Below, piece by piece: positions 7,157-13,467 of a stretch of DNA of 13,467 nt. Numbering within the stretch: the stretch's first letter is position 1; the number at the start of each line of letters is the position of its first letter. A program made the translations under genes and the position numbers. The stretch comes from JBCCGI01 sp039029355 (lineage in GTDB: Bacteria > Planctomycetota > UBA1135 > GCA-002686595): assembly GCA_039029355.1 (NCBI GenBank), contig JBCCGI010000147.1:1-13467 (forward strand), written 5' to 3'. The notes under the pieces are model-generated. The model saw nothing but the letters and a program-made list of their open reading frames with translations, was not told the DNA's origin and made no database searches.

Positions 7157-8728
7157 ATGCTCCAAGCCCGCCTGCCGCGTCTCGTTCTCCCGCTCCTCGC
7201 CGCGCTCCTCCTGGCCGCGCCGGCCGCCGCGGACTATCTGTTGCTCGACGACGGGCGTCGGATCGAGGGCAAGATCCTGTCGGAGACGTCGAAGCAGGTC
7301 GAGATCAAGACCAGCTTCGGCACCTTCACCTTCCCGAAGGACGAGATCGTGGAGATCAAGCGCGAGAAGACGCGCGACGAGGTCTACGACGAGAAGCTCG
7401 CCGCCTGCAAGACGGCCGAGGACTTCTATCAGCTCGGGCTCTGGTGCGAGGAGAACAAGCTCCGCAAGCGCGCCGAGAAGATCTACAAGCGCGCGATCAA
7501 GGTCGACGCGGACCACGCGGGCGCGCGGGCCAAGCTCGGCTTCGTGAGCTACAAGGGCGAATGGATGACGCCCGCCGAGCGCGATGTGCGTCAGCAGGCG
7601 GACTTCGAGGCCGAGATGCTCGCCAAGGGGCTCGTGCAGCACGAGGGCAGCTGGGTCACGCCGGACGAGAAGGAGAAGCTAGAGCAAGGGCTCGTTCTCT
7701 ACGACGGTCGCTGGATCCCGAAGGCCGACGCGATGCGCCGCGAAGGGCTGGTCGAGCACAACGGCGAGTGGATCGAAGCCAAGACGGCCTTCGGGCTGCA
7801 GGCGGCCGAGGGCTTCGCCATCGGCGCGACCGCGCGCATCGACCACGTGTTCGGCGACCAGACCACGGTCGTCGGCGTGCTGCCGCTGGCCGAGATGGAG
7901 GAGATCGCCGCCGGACTCGACAAGGCGCGCGCGTGGTTCGACCAGACGTGGGACGTGAAGTCGGGCCTCAAGCTCTTCGGCGGCCGCCCGGCGGAGTTCT
8001 ACGTCTTCTCGCACGAGGCGTCGAGCGAGTACGTGCGCTCGGTCGACTGGACCAAGGAGCGCTCGAAGTACATTCCCGAGGGCTGGGACACCGCCGTGCG
8101 CAAGAACTACGGCTTCACGTGGCTCGAGCCGATCCCGATCTCGTCGGCGCGCCAGGCCAACCGCGGAGTCGAGGATCTCGCGGGGCACTGCTACCACCAC
8201 ATGGGGCACCTGATGGCCGGACGGCTCGGCTACGACGGCCGGCTGCTGCCCCCGTGGTACGAAGAAGCGGTCGCGGGCCTGACCGAGCTCGCGGTGCACG
8301 ACACCAACCTCGTGTTCTGCCGCTCGTCGCTTGCGGGCACGTTCGAGGGCTCGCAGTCCGACACCGGGCGCGACGACGTCGAGGACGCGAAGATGCGCTC
8401 GTCGGAGTGGCGCGTGGCGCTGAAGCGTACGCTCGAGCGCGGGCAGGCGCGCCAGTTCGACAAGCTCGCCCAGCTGGAGTTCTCGCAGCTAGAGCTGCTC
8501 GACATCGCGCAGTCGATGGCGATCCTCGAGTGGCTGCAGTCGCTCGGCCCCGACGCGCTGGCGCGCTTCCACAAGGTGCTGAAGGACGGCGCCCCGCCCG
8601 CGCCCTCGCGCGTTATCCGCACCGGCATCGACCGACACACGCTCTACAACAAGGCCTTCCAGGCCGCCGCCGGCATGGACTTCCGCCGCGCGGACTCGGA
8701 ATGGAGGCGATGGTTCCTGAACCGCTGA
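7157..8728 (+). CDS. Secreted SH3-like/TPR/GxW-repeat protein with degenerate gluzincin motif
   Basis: This is a 523-residue exported protein. A clear signal peptide (residues 1-25, ending APAAA) is followed by an SH3-like strand set (YLLLDDGRRIEGKI to KDEIVEIKRE, 27-70) and a TPR-like helix pair (about 85-125). Four spaced G-x-W motifs follow: GEW at 134, GSW at 164, GRW at 184, GEW at 203. The C-terminal half resembles Peptidase_MA/DUF1570-type gluzincins: HHMGH (347-351) stands where HExxH is expected, and PPWYEEAVAGLTE supplies the usual third-ligand glutamate (E370). The catalytic Glu is His (H348), so hydrolysis is doubtful; binding of a metal or a peptide remains possible. ATG 7157 is chosen because it puts the signal peptide at the N-terminus. 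In-frame ATGs at 7124 and earlier would add hydrophilic leaders. The gene end overlaps the kinase gene by 28 bp, implying translational coupling. Confidence 0.82.
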   Translation: MLQARLPRLVLPLLAALLLAAPAAADYLLLDDGRRIEGKILSETSKQVEIKTSFGTFTFPKDEIVEIKREKTRDEVYDEKLAACKTAEDFYQLGLWCEENKLRKRAEKIYKRAIKVDADHAGARAKLGFVSYKGEWMTPAERDVRQQADFEAEMLAKGLVQHEGSWVTPDEKEKLEQGLVLYDGRWIPKADAMRREGLVEHNGEWIEAKTAFGLQAAEGFAIGATARIDHVFGDQTTVVGVLPLAEMEEIAAGLDKARAWFDQTWDVKSGLKLFGGRPAEFYVFSHEASSEYVRSVDWTKERSKYIPEGWDTAVRKNYGFTWLEPIPISSARQANRGVEDLAGHCYHHMGHLMAGRLGYDGRLLPPWYEEAVAGLTELAVHDTNLVFCRSSLAGTFEGSQSDTGRDDVEDAKMRSSEWRVALKRTLERGQARQFDKLAQLEFSQLELLDIAQSMAILEWLQSLGPDALARFHKVLKDGAPPAPSRVIRTGIDRHTLYNKAFQAAAGMDFRRADSEWRRWFLNR

Positions 8729-11700
8729 GACTGCAGCGCCAGGGCGGCGCGCCCGAGATTCCGGGCTACCGCATCGAGGGCGTGATCGGACGCGGTGCCA
8801 CCGGCACCGTGTACCGCGCGTGCCAGCTCGCCGTCGACCGGCTGGTGGCGCTGAAGGTCCTGCACCCCGAGCTCGCGAACAAGCGCAGCATCGTCCAACG
8901 CCTGCAGCGCGAGGCGCGCACCACCGCGCGGCTCGCCAACCCGCACATCGTGTCCGCCATCGACATGGGCGAGACCGACGGGCGCTGGTGGTACGCGATG
9001 GAGCTGGTCGACGGGCCCTCGCTCGCGCTCACGCTGCGCCAGGAGGGGCGCCTGACCGAGCGGCAGGCGCTGCGGCTGTTCATCCCGCTTTGCGAGGCGC
9101 TCGAGCACCTTTGGGAGCACGGCGTCGTGCACCGCGACATCAAGCCCGCGAACATCCTGATCGACCGCGCCGTCGGCGCGCGGCTGGCGGACCTCGGGCT
9201 CGCGTTCGCCGGCGACGATCCGGCGCTGACCAGCCAGGGCGGCACGCTAGGTACGCCGCACTACATCAGCCCCGAGCAGGCCGTCGACTCGGCCCAGGCC
9301 GACGTGCAGAGCGACATCTGGTCGTTCGGCGCCACGCTGTACCACGCGGTCTGCGGGCGCCCGCCATTCCACGGTGCGAGCACGGCCGAGGTGCTGTCGT
9401 CGGTGCTCTATTCCCGCGTTCCCGACCCGCTGCGCTTCGAGCCGGCGTTGTCGCGCGGACTGGTGCTCGTGCTGCGCAAGTGCATGACGCGCGACCTGGT
9501 CGAGCGCTACCAGACGCCGCGCGAGCTGCTGCTCGACCTCGAGCGCGTGCGCGAGCGTCGCACCCCGCGCGTCAGCGCCCGCAGCCTCGACCCGGTCGAA
9601 CGCGAGCCGCGGCCGTGGCTGCGGCCACTGGTCGCGACGCTGGGCGTCGCGGCGGGGCTCCTGGGCGTCTTCGTCGCCGCCGGGCAGCTGGGCGGCGATC
9701 CCGAGGAGGCGCGCGTCGACGGCGCACGCGCCGCGGAGCGCTTCGATCGCCTCGAGGACGTCGCGCGCCGCATGGAGCACAACCCGGGGAACGTGGCGCA
9801 GCACCTGCGCGACCTCGACGAGCTGCGCCCGCTCGTGCCGCCCGACCACGCCGCGCGCCTCGGCGAGCTCTACGCCGACGCACGGGCCGAGCTGCGCCGT
9901 CAGCTCGAGGGACTCGTCGACGCGGGGGCGGCCGACGTCGAGGCCCGGCGTCAGGCCGGCGACTTCGTCGGCGCGCGCGCGGCGCTCGGCGAGCTCTTCC
10001 CGCAGCTCACCGCCGAGACCGGCCTCGCGCCGGAGGAGCTCGAGACGCGCTTCCCGTTCCTGCGCAAGCGCAGCGCGGCGCTGACCGCCGACCTCGAAGC
10101 CGCCGAGGCGGGCCTCGCGGAGGTGATCTCGGGCAAGCTCGCGCAGCGCGCCGAGGCGCTGATCGAACAGGCCAACCAGCTGCTCGCGCGCAGCGCCTAC
10201 CGCAGCGCGATCACGCGGCTCGACGTGTCGGACCAGGACCTGCTCGGCCAGGTCGGCTACAGCGACTTCCGCTTCCCGGCGCCGCTCGTCGAGCAGCTGC
10301 TCGCGGACGTCCGCATCGAGCTCGACGTCGCACGCCAGGCGATGGCGCTGGCGTGGGGCGGCGTCGATCGCGAGCTGCGCGACTGGGTCGCGTCGCGCTC
10401 GGAGACCCTGCGCGAAGACCTCGCGCTGGGCGACGCGCCACCGGGGCTGGTCGCCGAGGAGCTCCGCCGCAGCTTCGACAACCACCTCTTCGAGCTCGAC
10501 CTCGACCGTGGCGAAATGGCGGTCGAATCGTCGCGCCTCGCCCTCGACCACCTCGACGAGCGCGCGGCCGAGCTGACCGAGCACGAGGACACGCTGCGCC
10601 GCGACCGCGTGCGCGCACAGTTCGACTTCAACCGCGAGCTCGAGCGCACGCGCTGGAAGCAGCGCGACTACACCGCCGTCAGCGAGCTGTGGACGAAGTT
10701 CCAGTCCGACCTGTCGTCCGAGCCCGGCGATCCCGAGCGCTCCTGGCGGCGCGAGATCCAGCGCCGCGCCGCCTTCCGCGCCCGGGAGGCCGAGCTGCTG
10801 CAGGAGCTCCTGGAGGCCGCCGCCGACGGCGTCGTGCGCGCCGACGGGACGCGCCGCGAGATGCGCGTCCTCGCGCGCGGCATCGCCGAAGAGGGGCGCA
10901 TCGTGTCGGGCTTCGATCCGCTGCGCGACGGCTTCGAGCTCGTGCCGGACCACGGCGCGAGCTACACGCTCACCTTCGGTCGCCTCGCCCCGCACGACGT
11001 GCTGTCGTTCGCGGGCGTCTCCGACCTCGACGACGAGCTCAGTCCGCGCCAGCGCGTCATGGTCGCGGCGTTCCGCTTCCACGAGCACATGCTCGAGCGC
11101 GCCGAGACGACGCTGCGCTCGGGCGTGCTCCCACGCGAGAGCGAGCTGGCCGAGCTCGCCGCCGACCTCGGCACCCGCATCTCGGCCGCCCTCGAGGCCC
11201 AGGAAGCCGCCGCGGCCGAGCGCGCCGCGATCGTCGACGAGCTCTTCGACTATGTCGACGAGGACGCCGCACACGGCGACCCGGGCCGGGCGCTGATGGC
11301 GCTCGACCGCCTCCTCACCGAGTTCCGCGACGAGCACAGCGTGCGCATCCTCCGCCCCGAGCTGGAGGCTCGACGCCGCCAGCTGGAGAACCGCTCGCGC
11401 AGCTTCGAGGAGTCGTACCGTCCGCTGCGGCTGGTCGAGGAAGGCGAGGGACGCGTGCGGATGGACTTCGAGTTCGACGCCGTCGAGGCCGGCGCGTGGG
11501 AGCCCGGCACCTGGCGCTACGACGGCGGCGGCTGGCGCGCGCCGCGCGAGGTGCTGCAGTGGGAGCAGCTCCAGCGCGACTGGGGCGCGCGCCTATTGCT
11601 GCGCTCGCCGCTCGACGTCGGCCGCGAGGTCGAGCTGACCCTCAAGTTCCAGCTGATCGACACGACGGCGCCGGCACAGCTGTTCGTCGCGTCGCTCCTA

Positions 11701-12030
11701 GGCTTCCACGTCGCGCTGACCGGGCCCGGCCTGACCGGAACCGACGGCAGCTCGCGCTGGCACGTCGGCTCGGGCGAGCTGGGCAACTTCCTCGACGACG
11801 TGCGCGCGAACCGCGGCGAGGTCGTGAAGGGTCTGCTGCGCCCCGGCCGCGTGCAAGAACTACGCATCGTCGTGCACGCCCGCCGCGGCTCGGTCGAGCT
11901 CGAGCTCGACGGCGTCGCGCTGGGCACGCGCCGACTGCCGGGGCGGGTGCCCGAGCCGCGCAGCATCGTGCTGCGCTCGTGGGAGCCGGTGCTGCTGCAG
12001 AGCGCCGAGCTCGCGGCGCGGCGGTTCTAG
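8701..12030 (+). CDS. Transmembrane Ser/Thr protein kinase with long extracytoplasmic region and C-terminal beta-sandwich
   Basis: This 1109-residue bacterial Hanks-type kinase has its kinase domain at about 23-285. The glycine loop is GRGATGTVY (30-38), the ATP lysine is K52 in VALK, the catalytic loop is HRDIKPANIL (144-153, D146), the metal site is DLG (164-166) in place of DFG, and the activation segment contains GTPHYISPEQ. One membrane helix follows at about 309-330. The rest is outside: some 570 residues of Glu/Arg/Leu/Ala-rich helices, probably coiled coil, and from about 905 a beta-rich domain (RMDFEFDAVEAG, VELTLKFQLI, ELRIVVHARRGSVELELDGVALG). That domain resembles the concanavalin-like or DUF1080-like folds often found in planctomycete proteins. 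The core catalytic residues are intact; DLG is a tolerated variant. ATG 8701 overlaps the stop of the preceding gene; ATG 8710 is equally possible. The ligand and substrates are unknown. Confidence 0.93.
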   Translation: MEAMVPEPLRLQRQGGAPEIPGYRIEGVIGRGATGTVYRACQLAVDRLVALKVLHPELANKRSIVQRLQREARTTARLANPHIVSAIDMGETDGRWWYAMELVDGPSLALTLRQEGRLTERQALRLFIPLCEALEHLWEHGVVHRDIKPANILIDRAVGARLADLGLAFAGDDPALTSQGGTLGTPHYISPEQAVDSAQADVQSDIWSFGATLYHAVCGRPPFHGASTAEVLSSVLYSRVPDPLRFEPALSRGLVLVLRKCMTRDLVERYQTPRELLLDLERVRERRTPRVSARSLDPVEREPRPWLRPLVATLGVAAGLLGVFVAAGQLGGDPEEARVDGARAAERFDRLEDVARRMEHNPGNVAQHLRDLDELRPLVPPDHAARLGELYADARAELRRQLEGLVDAGAADVEARRQAGDFVGARAALGELFPQLTAETGLAPEELETRFPFLRKRSAALTADLEAAEAGLAEVISGKLAQRAEALIEQANQLLARSAYRSAITRLDVSDQDLLGQVGYSDFRFPAPLVEQLLADVRIELDVARQAMALAWGGVDRELRDWVASRSETLREDLALGDAPPGLVAEELRRSFDNHLFELDLDRGEMAVESSRLALDHLDERAAELTEHEDTLRRDRVRAQFDFNRELERTRWKQRDYTAVSELWTKFQSDLSSEPGDPERSWRREIQRRAAFRAREAELLQELLEAAADGVVRADGTRREMRVLARGIAEEGRIVSGFDPLRDGFELVPDHGASYTLTFGRLAPHDVLSFAGVSDLDDELSPRQRVMVAAFRFHEHMLERAETTLRSGVLPRESELAELAADLGTRISAALEAQEAAAAERAAIVDELFDYVDEDAAHGDPGRALMALDRLLTEFRDEHSVRILRPELEARRRQLENRSRSFEESYRPLRLVEEGEGRVRMDFEFDAVEAGAWEPGTWRYDGGGWRAPREVLQWEQLQRDWGARLLLRSPLDVGREVELTLKFQLIDTTAPAQLFVASLLGFHVALTGPGLTGTDGSSRWHVGSGELGNFLDDVRANRGEVVKGLLRPGRVQELRIVVHARRGSVELELDGVALGTRRLPGRVPEPRSIVLRSWEPVLLQSAELAARRF

Positions 12031-12135
12031 CCGGATGGCGTGAGAAGGCCGGTCTCCTTCATGGGCTAGTTGTCAGCACCCATTGCAGCCCCTCGTGGTG
12101 ACTGCGGCCAGGAGACCGGTTCTCACCCCATCCGG
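12031..12135. terminator. 105-nt long-stem hairpin directly after the kinase gene
   Basis: Arms 12031-12058 and 12110-12135 pair along 25 base pairs with one C-C mismatch and one 2-nt bulge. The outer block is ccggatgg/ccatccgg and the inner block ccggtctcct/aggagaccgg. The 51-nt loop contains small complementary blocks such as gcag/ctgc. The left arm begins at the first base after the TAG of the kinase gene, and the element lies between convergent genes. A bidirectional stop or mRNA-end stabiliser is the simplest reading. A small palindromic mobile element or a structured RNA are alternatives. No T-run is present. Confidence 0.6.
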
Positions 12136-12148
12136 CTTCGAGCTCGGA

Positions 12149-12179
12149 AGGACCTGACCACTCGCGGCCGTCGGGTCCT
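12149..12179. other. 10-bp hairpin in the convergent gap
   Basis: AGGACCTGAC (12149-12158) pairs with GTCGGGTCCT (12170-12179), with one T-G pair, around an 11-nt loop. It is the middle one of three successive hairpins between the kinase gene and the DUF429 gene. Confidence 0.6.
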
Positions 12180-12207
12180 CCGCGGTTCGCGTGGCTCCTC
12201 CGCTACG

Positions 12208-12239
12208 CGGCGCTTCGACGCGCGGCGGTCGTCGCGCCG
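12208..12239. other. Imperfect 12-bp hairpin near the end of the DUF429 gene
   Basis: CGGCGCTTCGAC (12208-12219) pairs with GTCGTCGCGCCG (12228-12239) at ten of twelve positions around an 8-nt loop. It lies 22 bases beyond the DUF429 stop codon, where a terminator for that minus-strand gene would be expected. Confidence 0.5.
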
Positions 12240-12261
12240 GAAGCGCTCGCCACCCGGGTGC

Positions 12262-13029
12262 TCAGCCCTTTCTGCGCCGCGCGCGAACGGAGCCGTCTCC
12301 CGATTCGTCACGCGGGACGACGACGTACCCGGTCGCGACGTCGCCGAGCACCTCGCAACGCTCCGGAGCGTGCGCAAACCGCGCCGCCATCGCTGCGCAC
12401 ACCACGGCGTCGAGCCGATCCTCGAGGTCTTTCAGCGCCCGGCCGCGGAGCTCCGCGACCCGCTCGCGCGGAAAGGGCCGCACCGGCGGATCGAGCCGCG
12501 GCAGGCGCTCGTGCAGCAGCCTTTGGAAGCGCGCGAGGCCGACGCGGCGCTCCTCCACCGGACCCTTTTTGTACTTCACGATCCGCTCCAGCCCGAAGAG
12601 CCGCACCCCGGCGGCGTGCGGGTACACCTCGAGCAAGACCCGCCGCCGCGCCCCACGCACGCTCGGATCGACCGACCATCCACGCCGACAGAAGCGCGCC
12701 GCCAACTCGACCGGCCGCGCACAGCGCTCGCGATTGCCCGGATAAGCGCCCGCGTGCTGGCGCGCGAATAGCCGCGTGACCTCGCGGTCCACCGGCCGGC
12801 TCGTCCCCGGCGGATTCGGCGCGACCAAGGGCGCGTCGACCGCGACGACCGCCGGCCCCGCCCCGGCGCGTTCCAGCACCCAGGGCACCAGCTCGTCATC
12901 GCCTCCGAGCCGCGTGTGCTCCCGAACCTCGAAGCCACCGCCTGAGGTCGGAGCGAGGAGGACCGCGCCGGTGGGGTTGCGGGAGCTCCAGGCGAGGTCG
13001 AGCCCGATCAGCACCGTCATCTCCGCCAT
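12262..13029 (-). CDS. DUF429 family protein, predicted RNase H-like nuclease fold
   Basis: This 255-residue protein matches the DUF429 (COG4923-like) family in length and motifs. The N-terminal strand VLIGLDLAW carries D11 of the RNase H-like core and is followed by the family's TG segment (PTGAVLL). VVAVDAPLVAPN (61-72) carries D65. EVYPHA (134-139) and KDLEDRLDAVVCA (200-212, with D201, D204 and D207) supply further acidic and His residues placed as in the family. The acidic set appears complete. A nuclease role is a fold-based prediction and the true substrate is not known. ATG 13029 (MAEMTVLIG) is chosen; ATG 13020 is equally close to the first strand, and longer in-frame starts add a proline-rich leader. 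The start lies 7 bases from one arm of a perfect 22-bp inverted repeat, so folding of the leader could affect translation. Confidence 0.85.
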   Translation of the reverse strand: MAEMTVLIGLDLAWSSRNPTGAVLLAPTSGGGFEVREHTRLGGDDELVPWVLERAGAGPAVVAVDAPLVAPNPPGTSRPVDREVTRLFARQHAGAYPGNRERCARPVELAARFCRRGWSVDPSVRGARRRVLLEVYPHAAGVRLFGLERIVKYKKGPVEERRVGLARFQRLLHERLPRLDPPVRPFPRERVAELRGRALKDLEDRLDAVVCAAMAARFAHAPERCEVLGDVATGYVVVPRDESGDGSVRARRRKG

Positions 13030-13035
13030 CCCCGG

Positions 13036-13236
13036 ACTGGCTGGGTTCCGTGTGGAAGTCGCGGGCCATGGCGGCGGAGCCCGCGGCTCCACACCGCGTG
13101 CGCGGGGCTTCGAGGGCCCTTGAGGGCCGTGGCGCTGCTCGGAGGAGCCGCGCGGCGGTGGTGTGGTCGTAAATCGATCAATACAAGACTTTTATGGCGG
13201 ATGTGATGTGCCGATTCCACACGGAACCCAGCCAGT
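13036..13236. repeat. 201-bp element bounded by perfect 22-bp inverted repeats
   Basis: ACTGGCTGGGTTCCGTGTGG plus AA (13036-13057) recurs as its exact reverse complement at 13215-13236, 157 bp apart. Outside the arms, cccc/gggg pairing continues after two mismatches. The inside contains a tight hairpin (GGAGCC 13076-13081 with GGCTCC 13085-13090) and an AT-rich patch near 13171-13196 (aaatcgatcaatacaagact). I see no target-site duplication and no transposase. It could be a miniature inverted-repeat element, a regulator binding pair, or a long-range RNA stem in the leader of the DUF429 mRNA. Confidence 0.8.
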
Positions 13237-13350
13237 GTGGGGGGGAGGCGTGGGGGGCTGGCAGCCGAGTGGCTCAGCGGGTCTGATGGCCTTCTCTACA
13301 AAGCTTAGTAGGCTAAGCGTAACTGCCTAAGTTGTGATGGTTAGCTGCTC
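13237..13350. other. Lower-GC stretch with two competing hairpins
   Basis: No gene is recognisable here. Hairpin 1 is GCTTAG (13303-13308), loop TAGG, CTAAGC (13313-13318). Hairpin 2 is ACAA plus CTTAG (13298-13301 and 13304-13308) with CTAAG plus TTGT (13327-13335). The two share CTTAG and cannot form together. TAGGC (13309-13313) can also pair with GCCTA (13325-13329). The base composition is distinctly lower in GC than the genes. Confidence 0.5.
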
Positions 13351-13467
13351 CTGGCGACCTGGCGACCTGGCGACCTGGCGACCTGGCGACCTGGCGACCT
13401 GGCGACCTGGCGACCTGGCGACCTGGCGACCTGGCGACCTGGCGACCTGGCGACCTGGCGACCTGGC
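13351..13467. repeat. 8-bp tandem repeat (ctggcgac), about 14.6 exact copies, off the right edge
   Basis: Unit ctggcgac repeats without error from 13351 to the last base. Eight is not a multiple of three, so it is not a conserved coding repeat. The lack of divergence suggests recent slippage or an assembly-limited end. Confidence 0.97.

Noticed and set aside
7444..8700. Open frame upstream of and continuous with the kinase, which would make a protein of about 1500 residues
   Set aside because: This part lies in another frame of the pseudopeptidase gene and reads as Arg/Ala/Gly-rich filler. The kinase domain begins only at about 8764, and ATG 8701 fits.
9247..11337. Antisense open frame of about 700 codons inside the kinase gene
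   Set aside because: It is an antisense shadow of the C-ending codons of the kinase gene, with no recognisable domain.
8820..12101. Long open frame of over 1000 codons overlapping the kinase gene on the same strand
   Set aside because: Its translation is almost wholly Arg/Ala/Pro/Gly, the usual shadow of a GC-rich gene; the kinase frame has clear motifs.
12070..12771. Plus-strand open frame across the hairpins and the DUF429 gene
   Set aside because: It begins in the hairpin loop and is antisense to a well-supported DUF429 gene; the translation is Arg-rich and domain-free.
13258..13350. tRNA-Ser/Leu-like segment (gccgagtggctcagcgg resembles a D-arm)
   Set aside because: There is no TpsiC sequence (GTTCRANNC), no acceptor pairing of 7 bp and no convincing anticodon arm.

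Overview
This is a very GC-rich bacterial fragment with dense coding. The gene content is an FHA/GAF/sigma-54 activator, a receptor-type Ser/Thr kinase with a very long extracytoplasmic part, a secreted protein with GxW repeats and a gluzincin-like fold, and a Memo-like protein with a PqqD-like N-terminus. This content points to Planctomycetota or another large-genome, signalling-rich phylum such as Myxococcota. That is inference from gene content; no marker gene is present. Both ends of the window lie inside tandem repeats (18-bp units on the left, 8-bp units on the right), so the window may be a whole contig that broke at repeats.

Left part (1-3182). About 17 copies of an 18-bp repeat run in frame into an STT3-like GT-C membrane glycosyltransferase that ends at 2305. 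No usual start codon exists in that frame before position 413, although the first transmembrane helix is already encoded at about 365-420. The 877-bp gap to the next gene holds two plain hairpins and then an array of about 103-bp units. Each clear unit carries a 41-nt hairpin and usually a second GC-rich hairpin. No protein family is recognisable in it.

Centre (3183-6981). On the minus strand, a YkgJ-type cysteine-cluster protein (4853-4425) is followed after 33 bp by a Memo-like protein (4391-3183) that has lost every expected metal-ligand histidine. Divergent from this pair, an FHA-GAF-AAA+-Fis sigma-54 activator (4952-6958) has all its activator motifs intact and ends at a hairpin plus T-run.

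Right-centre (7157-12030). A secreted SH3-like/TPR/GxW-repeat protein has a degenerate metallopeptidase motif (HHMGH instead of HExxH). Its gene overlaps by 28 bp a 1109-residue transmembrane Ser/Thr kinase with a long helical extracytoplasmic region and a C-terminal beta-sandwich-like domain. The overlap suggests one translationally coupled unit acting at the cell envelope. The FHA protein next door is a plausible reader of kinase output, but the sequence alone does not show this.

Right end (12031-13467). Three hairpins separate the kinase gene from a convergent DUF429 (RNase H-like fold) gene at 13029-12262. The start of DUF429 lies just inside a 201-bp element bounded by perfect 22-bp inverted repeats. 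Beyond it come a lower-GC stretch with two mutually exclusive hairpins and the terminal 8-bp repeat.
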